Of a stretch of DNA of 47,737 nucleotides, positions 35,476 to 43,528 are shown one piece after another. The notes beneath the pieces were generated by a model. It searched no databases. It saw nothing but the letters and a program-made list of their open reading frames with translations, and was not told the origin of the DNA. A program made the translations under genes and the position numbers. Source of the stretch: Gemmatimonadales bacterium UBA2989 (GTDB lineage: Bacteria > Gemmatimonadota > Gemmatimonadetes > Longimicrobiales > Gaopeijiaceae); the NCBI GenBank assembly GCA_002346625.1, contig DEAF01000024.1:1-47737 (forward strand). The letters are read 5' to 3'. The first letter of the stretch is position 1. Each line of letters opens with the position of its first letter.

Positions 35476-36798
35476 CTATTTTGCGTTTTGGATCTCTTGG
35501 GCAATTTGTTGGACTTCGTCTAATACTCTCAGAAGGTTACCGCTCCATATCGCACTAATTTCATCTTCAGTGTAACCCCTGCGGACTAACTCGAGAGTTA
35601 CATTGAATGTTTCCGAAGCGTCATTCCATCCATATACTCCTCCGCCTCCATCGAAATCAGAACTGATGCCAACATGTTCAAGTCCGATTAGTTCTACCAT
35701 GTAGTCTATTTGGTCGACTAAGTCTGATACGTTAACAGGCGGTGCTACAGAGTTGACTTCAGATTCTTCTCGAGGTGCTGCTATTTCACGGAGCTCAGCC
35801 ATTTTTGCTTGGTAAGATTCTCTGTCTTCCTGGCTCATTCCCCTAAGTGTACCTCTATCAAGGAGTTCAAATCCCAAGTCTCCCGCTATTTCTCTATAAA
35901 GAGCTTGCTGTGCTTGACGATGACTGGCTTCTTTCTCTGCATCTACATATCTGCGTAAGGCTACAGTCTGTACCACACCGCCATTATTTTTTAATGCCAT
36001 GAGCTGTTCATCGTCTAAATTCCGGCTTACATCGCTCAATGCTCGGGCGGCTGAATGAGAAGCAATGACCGGAGCCTGGGATATTTCTAACATTTCCATA
36101 ATTGCTTCTTTGGATGGATGTGAAATATCGATCATTATTCCCCATCTGTTCATCTCTGCTATGGCTTGGCGACCGAGATCACTGAGGCCATTGTAAAGCC
36201 AAACTCCGTCTCTTTCACCGGTGTTGGAATCGGAGAACTGGCTGTGTCCATTATGGGCTAAAGACATGTAGCGTCCACCCAATTCATGAAATTTTCTAAT
36301 GTTATCCAGGTTTGTTCCTACCGGGTATGCATTTTCGATGGCTATCATTGCCACCTTCTTCCCTGATTCCGAAATCCTCCGCACATCGTCTGAGGTGTAT
36401 GCTAACTCAATGCGGTCCGGGGCTTTTTCCTCGGCAAACCAATGGATTGCGTTAAATTTATCCATTGCTGCCTGATGTGCCCGGGCGTATCCATCCTGAG
36501 TCAGTGGTCCTTGGCCCACGAACACCACTAACCAGGCGACATCCAATCCGCCACTCTCCATTTTTGGGAGATCAACTTGTGTAGGAAGGTCCATGGTGTA
36601 GTTACGGGTTTCTGTAAAGTTGGCGAGGCTTATATCGTCGTGAGTATCGAGTGTTATAGTGCGGTCGTGTATGCCTATAGCCCGCTCGATCAGTTGTTCT
36701 TCAGATTCTTCACTAGAATTTGTCGTATCACATGATACTAGAAATAGTATAGAGCAAATAAAGGCGATTCTGGATAGGATATATCTCTTTTTATTCAT
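35476..36798 (-). CDS. M19-family membrane dipeptidase lipoprotein
   Basis: The 440-residue protein has a lipobox (FLVS-Cys23) and the renal dipeptidase fold. Zinc ligands are H53 and D55 (DTHDD), E155 (IAIENAYP), H227 (DISHPS) and H248 (ASHSAARAL); the late DFDGGGG supplies the active-site Asp. A segment of charged helix (about 295-350, REIAGDLGFELLDRGTL to AAPREESE) is longer than in the simplest members. M19 enzymes split dipeptides, including those with a C-terminal D-residue. With the M55 and S9 enzymes it would complete breakdown of peptides outside the cytoplasm. It is divergent from the sugar operon. Confidence 0.94.
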   Translation of the reverse strand: MNKKRYILSRIAFICSILFLVSCDTTNSSEESEEQLIERAIGIHDRTITLDTHDDISLANFTETRNYTMDLPTQVDLPKMESGGLDVAWLVVFVGQGPLTQDGYARAHQAAMDKFNAIHWFAEEKAPDRIELAYTSDDVRRISESGKKVAMIAIENAYPVGTNLDNIRKFHELGGRYMSLAHNGHSQFSDSNTGERDGVWLYNGLSDLGRQAIAEMNRWGIMIDISHPSKEAIMEMLEISQAPVIASHSAARALSDVSRNLDDEQLMALKNNGGVVQTVALRRYVDAEKEASHRQAQQALYREIAGDLGFELLDRGTLRGMSQEDRESYQAKMAELREIAAPREESEVNSVAPPVNVSDLVDQIDYMVELIGLEHVGISSDFDGGGGVYGWNDASETFNVTLELVRRGYTEDEISAIWSGNLLRVLDEVQQIAQEIQNAK

Positions 36799-37102
36799 GG
36801 TTTTTGTAATCCATTAAAGTGGTATATTTGTGCTAAATAAATCATCCTAGGGTCATGTAAGTACTATCGATCAGAAATATTTTTTTGACTATGGATTCTA
36901 AATTTCCTAAAGAATCTCTTATTTTAGGTGTTTACGGCCCAGAATTCCATGCTCCTTATTGATACGCCATGATGAATTACGATCATTACTCTTGTAATAA
37001 GGTATTTATAATAAAGTCTCCTGTAGTATGGCTTTAATTATTACATTTACCGGAGTATGGAAATAATGAATAATCTCTTCAATCAATAATCTAGGGGAAA
37101 CC
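36799..37102. other. AT-rich intergenic region upstream of the sugar operon
   Basis: This 304-base, visibly AT-rich gap separates the divergent dipeptidase gene and surface-sugar operon. Promoter candidates on the plus strand are TTGACT at 36885-36890 with TAAAGA 17 bases later (36908-36913), and an isolated TATAAT at 37007-37012 without a good -35. Neither is strong. The long leader they imply would leave room for control of the operon, but I see no clear hairpin or riboswitch. Confidence 0.45.
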
Positions 37103-38296
37103 TTGAGAGTCTTTATCACAGGAGTAGATGGATATTTGGGATGGTCGCTTGCCCAATATTTGACTCACAAAGGTCATGAGGTGGCTGGTGCAGATAATTT
37201 TCTTAGGCGTTCATGGGTAGAAGAGATGGGCTCCTGGAGTGCCACTCCCATACTTCCTATGAATGAGCGCCTAGAAGTTTTTAAGGATCATTTCGGCAAA
37301 GATCTTATTTTCTGGAATGGTGACCTGACTAGCTATGATCTGATTGAGAATATCTTCCGAGAATTCCAGCCAGAAGCGATTGTACATCTCGGAGAATGTC
37401 CTTCTGCTCCCTACTCGATGATCGATGTCAAACATGCTACATGGGTTCAGATTAACAATATCACTTCGACGTTTAATCTTCTCTTTGCGATGCGAGATAT
37501 TTGCCCCGAAGCTCACCTAGTCAAACTAGGTACTATGGGAGAATACGGCACACCGGGTGTAGATATACCGGAAGGGTTTTTTGAAGTTGAGTTCAGGGGC
37601 CGAAAAGATAGGCTTCCTTTTCCACGGCAAGCCGGGAGTTGGTACCATTGGTCTAAGGTCCATGGTTCTAACAACATCATGTTTGCTAGTAAAATCTGGG
37701 GAATTCGAGCTACTGACATTATGCAAGGAGTAGTGTTTGGTACTCGTCACGATTCGATGGGCGACGAAGAACAACTGCTAACACGTCTTGATTTCGACCA
37801 GGCTTTCGGAACTGCTATAAATCGTTTTTGTTGTCAATCTGTTATAGGCCATCCCCTGACTCCTTATGGTAAAGGTCATCAAAAGCGTGGATTCTTACCT
37901 CTACGTGATTCTATGCAGTGCCTGACGTTGGCCATAGAAAATCCCGCACAAGAAGGAGAGTACAGGGTATTTAACCAATTCGAAGAAGTTTACGATATCA
38001 CTGATCTTGCTCTCACAGTCCAAAAGGTTTCCGGCGATCTAGGATTAGATGTTGAAATCAGAAATCTCATGAATCCGCGAGACGAACTTGAGGAACACTA
38101 CTTCAATCCCGATCACCAACATCTTCTTGATATAGGCTATCAACCTACTACAGATATTGAGTCTGAAATACGTACTATGATTGAAGATCTCATGAAGTAT
38201 CGTGATAGGATTGAAGCTAAAAAATCTGCTCTAATACCAGACGTTTTCTGGGACGGCAGTAAATCCAAAGTTCGTTTTGTGGACGAGGTTAAGTAA
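37103..38296 (+). CDS. UDP-sulfoquinovose synthase-like SDR (SQD1/SqdB family)
   Basis: The 397-residue protein aligns along its length with plant SQD1: GVDGYLGW (NAD motif), SAPYSMID, HLVKLGTMGEYGTP, YHWSKVHGSNNI, WGIRATDIMQGVVFGT, LDFDQAFGTAINRFC, GHPLTPYGKGHQKRGFLPLRDSMQC and GEYRVFNQF. The catalytic T144, Y181 and K185 are conserved. SQD1 makes UDP-sulfoquinovose from UDP-glucose and sulfite. One active-site stretch differs: GECPSAPYS here, GEQRSAPYS in SQD1. The start is a TTG with AGGGGAA upstream. The context is a glycan operon rather than sulfolipid genes, recalling archaeal Agl3, which supplies sulfoquinovose to surface glycans. A related non-sulfonated product cannot be excluded. 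Confidence 0.85.
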   Translation: MRVFITGVDGYLGWSLAQYLTHKGHEVAGADNFLRRSWVEEMGSWSATPILPMNERLEVFKDHFGKDLIFWNGDLTSYDLIENIFREFQPEAIVHLGECPSAPYSMIDVKHATWVQINNITSTFNLLFAMRDICPEAHLVKLGTMGEYGTPGVDIPEGFFEVEFRGRKDRLPFPRQAGSWYHWSKVHGSNNIMFASKIWGIRATDIMQGVVFGTRHDSMGDEEQLLTRLDFDQAFGTAINRFCCQSVIGHPLTPYGKGHQKRGFLPLRDSMQCLTLAIENPAQEGEYRVFNQFEEVYDITDLALTVQKVSGDLGLDVEIRNLMNPRDELEEHYFNPDHQHLLDIGYQPTTDIESEIRTMIEDLMKYRDRIEAKKSALIPDVFWDGSKSKVRFVDEVK

Positions 38297-38307
38297 AGAC
38301 GGCCCTG

Positions 38308-39495
38308 ATGCGAATGCCATCGGATAATGATGTGACCACTTTTGAATTCTCAGTCCCGACAAAGGTTTTTTTCGGATTGAGTAGCCGTAGGCATATTGTC
38401 AGATCTTTAGTTAGTAAGAATTGGAGATGTGTGGGCCTGGTAGTTGATCATAACATCTCTGACCTTGATCACATTCGTGAGTTGGTCGATTCCTTGGAAG
38501 AAGAAACTGAAGTTGTTTACGGTATTTGTGATGTGAGTGAGCCTACCTACGATGACCTGGATCGGATCCGGACTCAGTATGAGACACAGGAACTTGATGC
38601 TATCGTTGGAATCGGAGGAGGGAGCACTTTGGATGTTGCTAAAGCTATGGCTGTCCTGGTCCATAATCGAGATCCTGCTATTACTTACAGGGGATTCGAT
38701 GTCATGGACAAGCCGGTCCTCCCTATAGTTGCAGTCCCAACAACAGCAGGTACTGGTAGCGAAGTAACTCCAAACGCTTCATTCGTAGATCGACCGGCTA
38801 AACGGAAAATGGGTATCAATGGAGAAGCTGTCAGACCTCTGCTAGCTTTTTTAGATCCTGAGTTAACTGTCACCTGTCCACCCGAGGCGACTGTCTCTGC
38901 TGCATTAGATAGTGTAGTGCACGGTACGGAAGCTTATGTGGCTAAGAAAAGCAATTCTATAGCGAGAATGTTAGCTCTGGAGGGTATGCGAACAGTTTTA
39001 ATATCCCTGCCCAAAGTGGTGGATAAGCCTGATGATCTAGAATCCAGGGAACACGTAATGTACGGTGCTTTTTTAGCTGGTTTGGCTCTTATGCATTCAG
39101 GAACTGGTCCTGCGGCTGCACTATCTTACCCGTTCGGTGTCCATTTCGGTGTTCCACACGGTATTGGGGGTGCGATTTTCTTGCCACACGTGGCACAGCT
39201 GAATGTAGACCGTGGCTACAATGGTTATTCTTCCCTGTATCGGTCATTCTCAGGTGCGAAGATTGACATCTCTGACAATGAAGCTTCTCAGAAGTTTGTA
39301 GATCATCTTTCTACAACCTGGGGCAAGCTGGGTGTTCCTGATGATTTGGATGTGTATGGTTTCGAGGATAAACATGTTGATCTTGTTGTTTCTGATACTC
39401 TCGATCTGATGGGTGCCCTAGAACAAAATCCAGTAGATTTTGGAGAGGAAGAGATCCGCATTGTATTACAAAGATTCTTGGACAAGAGGAGTTGA
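38308..39495 (+). CDS. Iron-type alcohol dehydrogenase (KdnB-like by context)
   Basis: The 395-residue protein is a group III metal-dependent alcohol dehydrogenase: IGGGSTLDVAKAMAV (NAD loop), VAVPTTAGTGSEVTPNASF, ALDSVVHGTEAY and GVPHGIGGAIFLPHV. Metal ligands D201, H205 and H284 are present. The position of the other ligand His, 14 residues before H284, is Ala270 (GPAAALSYPFG). It is followed without a gap by a DegT aminotransferase gene. The same pair in Shewanella (KdnB and KdnA) oxidises and aminates C8 of Kdo. A similar oxidation of a terminal hydroxyl on a sugar acid is proposed; this is inference from gene order. Confidence 0.85.
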   Translation: MRMPSDNDVTTFEFSVPTKVFFGLSSRRHIVRSLVSKNWRCVGLVVDHNISDLDHIRELVDSLEEETEVVYGICDVSEPTYDDLDRIRTQYETQELDAIVGIGGGSTLDVAKAMAVLVHNRDPAITYRGFDVMDKPVLPIVAVPTTAGTGSEVTPNASFVDRPAKRKMGINGEAVRPLLAFLDPELTVTCPPEATVSAALDSVVHGTEAYVAKKSNSIARMLALEGMRTVLISLPKVVDKPDDLESREHVMYGAFLAGLALMHSGTGPAAALSYPFGVHFGVPHGIGGAIFLPHVAQLNVDRGYNGYSSLYRSFSGAKIDISDNEASQKFVDHLSTTWGKLGVPDDLDVYGFEDKHVDLVVSDTLDLMGALEQNPVDFGEEEIRIVLQRFLDKRS

Positions 39496-40662
39496 GTGAT
39501 GCCGGGTTTTGAGGTGATTGGAAGAGAAGAATTCGAACAAGTACAAGAGGTTTTTCAGGATGGGGGGGGCATTCTTTTCCGGCACTCCTTCGATCATTTA
39601 CGAAATGAAGTATATAAGGTACGAGATTTTGAGGACGCATTTGCCCAACGAATGGAAGTTCGACATGCGTTGGCCGTTACCTCTGGAACTGCTGCACTAA
39701 GAGTAGCATTAGCAGGCTTAGAGATTGGTAGTGGAGACGAAGTGATTACCCAAAGCTTTACTTTTGTAGCTACTGTGGAGGCTATCATTGAAGCTCGTGC
39801 AATCCCAGTGGTTGTAGACGTGGATGATACACTGAACATGGATTCTGAGGCATTGGAAGAAGCTATAACTGATCGCACTAAAGCTGTGATAGTTGTCCAC
39901 ATGCTAGGGGTGCCTGCTCGCATGGATGAGATAAAACGTATTTGTCGGGACCGTGGGATACTGCTAATTGAGGATACGGCCTGGGGGTGTGGTGGTCGCT
40001 TTTCAGGTAAACCACTTGGAACAATAGGAGATGTTGGAACGTTTAGTTTTGACTTTGCAAAAACTATGACTACTGGTGAAGGCGGTATGGTTGTTACCAA
40101 CGATACACATGTCGATGATATGGCACGTGCTTGGCACGATCACGGACACGAGAACAATCCGGAACTCCCACGTTGGGAGGATAGTCGTCATGGTAGCGGT
40201 TTCAATTATCGTATGACAGAACTTCAAGGGGCTGTGGGATTGGCTCAGCTAGAAAAGTTAGATGGGGTAATTGCTGCTCAGAGAAAAAACAAAGCAAAGC
40301 TTATGTCTGCTCTGGATGGTCTTTCTGGCTTAACTTGGCGAACTATTCCTGATGGTGCAGAAGAGACTGCCGATGCCCTGATTTTTTTCGTTGAGGATAA
40401 TTATTCTGCACTTAGATGCAGGCAACTTCTATTGGAAGAGGGTATCGGAACTAAGATTCTTCCTGAGGCCATTACGTGGCATTTTGCTGGAACTTGGGAT
40501 CACATGCCCGAGCTAGTCTCTGCAAGATCGGGAGATTTGGCTTCTCGTTTTACGAGATCAGCAGAGTTATTAGGCAGATCTGTAGCGTTACCAGTGAATG
40601 TGTTGATGGATGAGGGAATGCCCGAACGTGCATATAGGGCACTGATCCCTGAATTGAGATGA
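39496..40662 (+). CDS. DegT/DnrJ/EryC1/StrS aminotransferase (KdnA-like by context)
   Basis: The start is the GTG at 39496 or ATG at 39499, immediately after the preceding stop, so translation is coupled. The 388-residue PLP enzyme has the fold's markers: VTSGTAALRVALAGL, GDEVITQSFTFVATVEAI, LLIEDTAWGCGG with D160 binding the PLP nitrogen, and the Schiff-base Lys at K189 in SFDFAKTMTTGEGG. It adds an amino group to a keto-sugar using glutamate. Because it directly follows the iron-type dehydrogenase, it probably aminates that enzyme's product. The other DegT enzyme in this operon (44547) is only distantly similar, so the two should have different substrates. Confidence 0.92.
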   Translation: MMPGFEVIGREEFEQVQEVFQDGGGILFRHSFDHLRNEVYKVRDFEDAFAQRMEVRHALAVTSGTAALRVALAGLEIGSGDEVITQSFTFVATVEAIIEARAIPVVVDVDDTLNMDSEALEEAITDRTKAVIVVHMLGVPARMDEIKRICRDRGILLIEDTAWGCGGRFSGKPLGTIGDVGTFSFDFAKTMTTGEGGMVVTNDTHVDDMARAWHDHGHENNPELPRWEDSRHGSGFNYRMTELQGAVGLAQLEKLDGVIAAQRKNKAKLMSALDGLSGLTWRTIPDGAEETADALIFFVEDNYSALRCRQLLLEEGIGTKILPEAITWHFAGTWDHMPELVSARSGDLASRFTRSAELLGRSVALPVNVLMDEGMPERAYRALIPELR

Positions 40663-40683
40663 GCCAAATGGTTGTGATAACAG

Positions 40684-41682
40684 ATGGTTAGACGTAAGCG
40701 AGTTGTTTTCGTGGTGAAAGGCAATTCTGAGACTGGGCTGGGTCATGTCTACCGTACAACTCTTTTAGCTCAGGATCTAGTGGATTACGAGATTCTTTTT
40801 GTTACACTTCGAGGTCATGATATGGCAGCGGAAAATATTCGTAACCATAACTTTCCAGTGATCAGGCAAGGGGATGATGATCTTGTGGATACTGTGCTTT
40901 CTCTGGATCCACAGGTTGTAATTAATGACATCCTAGCTACAGACAAGAAATACATTGAGGATCTCAAGTCTAAAGCGATTGTCGTTGTGAATTTTGAAGA
41001 TTTGGGATCTGGTGCCGATATAGCCGATCTTGTAATAAATGCAATTTACGAAGAAAAAGATATTGCAGCTAACCATCTGAACGGCCCCATGTATTTTTGC
41101 CTTCGTGACGAGTTTTTTCAGACTAATCCGACATCATTCCGGGATGAAGTAGAAGAAGTGTTAGTGACATTCGGAGGAACGGATGCGAATAACCTTGTAA
41201 AACGTGTGGTTGGCTTAATTATTCCAATTGTGGCCGATCGTGGAATCCGTCTTTCCATAGTTACGGGCCCCGGCTACATACATCTCCAAGAATTAAAAGA
41301 CTTCCTAGATAGCCAGCCACAAAAAGGCGTGGAATTAGCTAACGGCACTAAGCGTATTTCGGATTATATGGCCAGAGCTGACATAGCTTTTTCATCAGCT
41401 GGAAGAACTGTTTTTGAACTTGCAAACATGCTGATACCTAGTGTGATAATAGCTAGCCATGAACGTGAAGAACTTCACACTTTCGCTTCTGAGATTAACG
41501 GCATGAAATATATTGGTCGCCACGATATGATTTCCGATCAAGAGATTGTGCATGCCTTTATGGAACTACTAGATTGCACTGAAACGCGACACAATCTCTA
41601 TAAGAGAACCAAGAGTGTTGACGTTAAGAATGGGAGAGAGAGAGTGATCTCCGCGCTGATGCGTGTGATCGAAGAGGTTTAG
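40684..41682 (+). CDS. PseG/SpsG-like UDP-sugar hydrolase
   Basis: The 332-residue GT-B-fold protein has the PseG hallmarks: GNSETGLGHVYRTTLLA with putative catalytic His21, VLVTFGGTDANNLVKRVV in the second domain, and a UDP-binding tail NGTKRISDYMARADIAFSSAGRTVFELA. PseG releases UDP from UDP-2,4-diacetamido-trideoxy-altrose, giving the free sugar that NeuB-type synthases use; SpsG is the Bacillus counterpart. The next gene is a NeuB homologue, which supports this role. No strong ribosome site is seen, so translation probably depends on the upstream gene 21 bases away. Confidence 0.88.
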   Translation: MVRRKRVVFVVKGNSETGLGHVYRTTLLAQDLVDYEILFVTLRGHDMAAENIRNHNFPVIRQGDDDLVDTVLSLDPQVVINDILATDKKYIEDLKSKAIVVVNFEDLGSGADIADLVINAIYEEKDIAANHLNGPMYFCLRDEFFQTNPTSFRDEVEEVLVTFGGTDANNLVKRVVGLIIPIVADRGIRLSIVTGPGYIHLQELKDFLDSQPQKGVELANGTKRISDYMARADIAFSSAGRTVFELANMLIPSVIIASHEREELHTFASEINGMKYIGRHDMISDQEIVHAFMELLDCTETRHNLYKRTKSVDVKNGRERVISALMRVIEEV

Positions 41683-41684
41683 TA

Positions 41685-42758
41685 GTGAGCAATCCTTCTT
41701 TTTCAGACTTATGTGTGCCCGAAAAGTCAGCACCATATGTAATTGCAGAGATTGGTGTAAATCACGAGGGCTCTCTGGAAACAGCTAAACGTCTCATTGA
41801 ACTGGCTAATGAAGGCGGTGCGAACTGCGCTAAGTTCCAGACTTACAAAGCTGAAACTCTTGCGTCTCGGAACAGTCCTGCCTACTGGGATACTAGTAAG
41901 GAAATCTCCCAGAGCCAGTTCAGCCTTTTCAAGAGGTATGATGTCTTCGGTCCCGAAGAATACCGTATCCTTGCCCTTCACTGTAACAAGGTGGGGATCG
42001 ATTTTATGTCTACTCCTTTTGATCTGAATGCAGTGGAATTTCTCGATCCTCTTGTGAATTGTTTTAAGATAGCTTCAGCTGACCTTACCAACGTGCCTCT
42101 CCTTAGGGCTGTAGCAGAGCGAGGTAAGCCGGTGATACTATCAACCGGAGCATCGAATACCGATGAAATAGATTTGGCAATTGATGAACTCGAAGCTAAC
42201 GGTTGTCATGAGATTTGCCTGCTTCACTGTATCCTCAATTATCCTACCCCAGACCAGAACGCAAATCTTTCCATGATCACTGGTTTGCGCGGGTCCTACC
42301 CTGATAGAGTGATAGGGTACTCTGATCACACCGTTCCTGACGAAAGCATGACTGCTCTAACAACTGCTTTTCTGTTGGGCGCACGAGTAATAGAAAAACA
42401 TTTCACGCATGACAAATCCCTTCCGGGCAATGACCATTATCATGCGATGGATGTTAATGACATGCGTAGATTGATAGAGAAATTAGAACAAGTACAAATA
42501 CTTCTAGGGTTCTCCGATTGTAAGACTTCTATCCCTTCTGAAGATCTTGCTCGAAAACATGCTAGGAGGAGTATCGTACTCACCCGTGCAATGTCAGCAA
42601 ATGACTCTCTCAAAGAGGATGATCTCACTGTCAAACGTCCTGGTTCGGGAATAAGTCCGCTTCATTGGGATGAGGTCATTGGACGGACGATCGTTAAGGA
42701 CTTGAAAGAGGACACCATTCTCTGTTGGGAGCATTTGGCATCCGAGGACTCTAAATAA
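41685..42758 (+). CDS. NeuB/SpsE-type nonulosonic acid synthase
   Basis: The enzyme condenses phosphoenolpyruvate with a free six-carbon amino sugar to give a nine-carbon acid. The 357-residue chain has the NeuB barrel (AEIGVNHEGSLETAKRLIELANEGGANCAKFQTYKAETL, FMSTPFD, FKIASADLTNVPLLR, VILSTGASN, LHCILNYPTP, IGYSDHT, VIEKHFTHDKSLPGNDHYHAM) and a C-terminal SAF antifreeze-like domain (about 290-350, HARRSIVLTRAMSANDSL). The start is a GTG two bases after the PseG-like stop. Whether the product is pseudaminic, legionaminic, sialic or another acid cannot be decided from this chain alone. Confidence 0.94.
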   Translation: MSNPSFSDLCVPEKSAPYVIAEIGVNHEGSLETAKRLIELANEGGANCAKFQTYKAETLASRNSPAYWDTSKEISQSQFSLFKRYDVFGPEEYRILALHCNKVGIDFMSTPFDLNAVEFLDPLVNCFKIASADLTNVPLLRAVAERGKPVILSTGASNTDEIDLAIDELEANGCHEICLLHCILNYPTPDQNANLSMITGLRGSYPDRVIGYSDHTVPDESMTALTTAFLLGARVIEKHFTHDKSLPGNDHYHAMDVNDMRRLIEKLEQVQILLGFSDCKTSIPSEDLARKHARRSIVLTRAMSANDSLKEDDLTVKRPGSGISPLHWDEVIGRTIVKDLKEDTILCWEHLASEDSK

Positions 42759-43528
42759 TGGCAACCCCCCTAGGATTGCAGAGGAGTGATGCTCAGTCAC
42801 TAGAAACTGGCAGGCCTGTTATTGCTGTTGTACAGGCTAGGATAGGGTCTCAGAGGTTGCCCAGGAAGGCCATAGAGGAGATTGGTGGATTACCGATTAT
42901 TCAGCTTGTTCTAGAGAGAGTATGCCGGGCCATTTCTCTGGACGGTGTTGTTTTAGCAACTACAAAATGTTCTGAAGACAATGATCTTGAGGATATTGCC
43001 CAGGCTCTTGGAATCCCCCTGTATCGGGGTTCCAAGGAAGATGTCCTGGAGCGAGTTTTGGAGGCTGCAGTTTCTATGAAAGGGGAAACCGTAGTTCGTG
43101 TATGTGCTGACAATCCTTTTGTAGCACCTGAGGAGATAGATCGTATAGTAACACATCATTTAGATTCCAGAGCGGAATATTCTTTCAATCATATCCCGAC
43201 ATGCGTAAATCAGTATCCTGATGGCCTAGGAGTTGAAGTTATTGGAAGGCGAGTGCTAGAAGATATTGATTCCCAGAGTAAAGAATCCAGGCACCGTGAA
43301 CATGTTACCCTATTTGTTAGGGAAAACGAAGATGAATACATGGTGGAAACTGTGAAGGCACCACTATCTATTGCATATCCGGAAGTGAAACTTGATGTGG
43401 ATACTCCAGATGACTTGGCACGTATGCGTAAATTGGCTGAGGCGGCTGAGTGCGATCTCGTAGAATGGACGGCGTCTGAGGTAGTCAAAACCTATCGCAC
43501 CCTTTTTTCTGGCGGGCCTGTAGAATGA
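42758..43528 (+). CDS. SpsF-like cytidylyltransferase (CMP-sugar acid synthetase)
   Basis: The 256-residue protein has the CMP-Kdo/CMP-sialate synthetase-like fold seen in SpsF: VVQARIGSQRLPRKAI (CTP loop, residues 25-39), GGLPIIQLVLERV, VVLATTKCSEDNDLEDIA, LYRGSKEDVLERV, VVRVCADNPFVAPEEID and KLDVDTPDDLARM. It should charge the NeuB product with CMP. It overlaps the neuB-like stop by one base (TAATG). There are about 20 extra residues before the first strand, so the start could be later, but no better start codon is evident. A second homologue begins at 47612. Confidence 0.88.
   Translation: MATPLGLQRSDAQSLETGRPVIAVVQARIGSQRLPRKAIEEIGGLPIIQLVLERVCRAISLDGVVLATTKCSEDNDLEDIAQALGIPLYRGSKEDVLERVLEAAVSMKGETVVRVCADNPFVAPEEIDRIVTHHLDSRAEYSFNHIPTCVNQYPDGLGVEVIGRRVLEDIDSQSKESRHREHVTLFVRENEDEYMVETVKAPLSIAYPEVKLDVDTPDDLARMRKLAEAAECDLVEWTASEVVKTYRTLFSGGPVE

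Noticed and set aside
39594..40100. Long minus-strand reading frame (168 codons) inside the first DegT gene
   Set aside because: It lies wholly opposite a clearly conserved gene, has no ribosome site or recognisable motif, and its serine/threonine-rich content is typical of antisense shadows.
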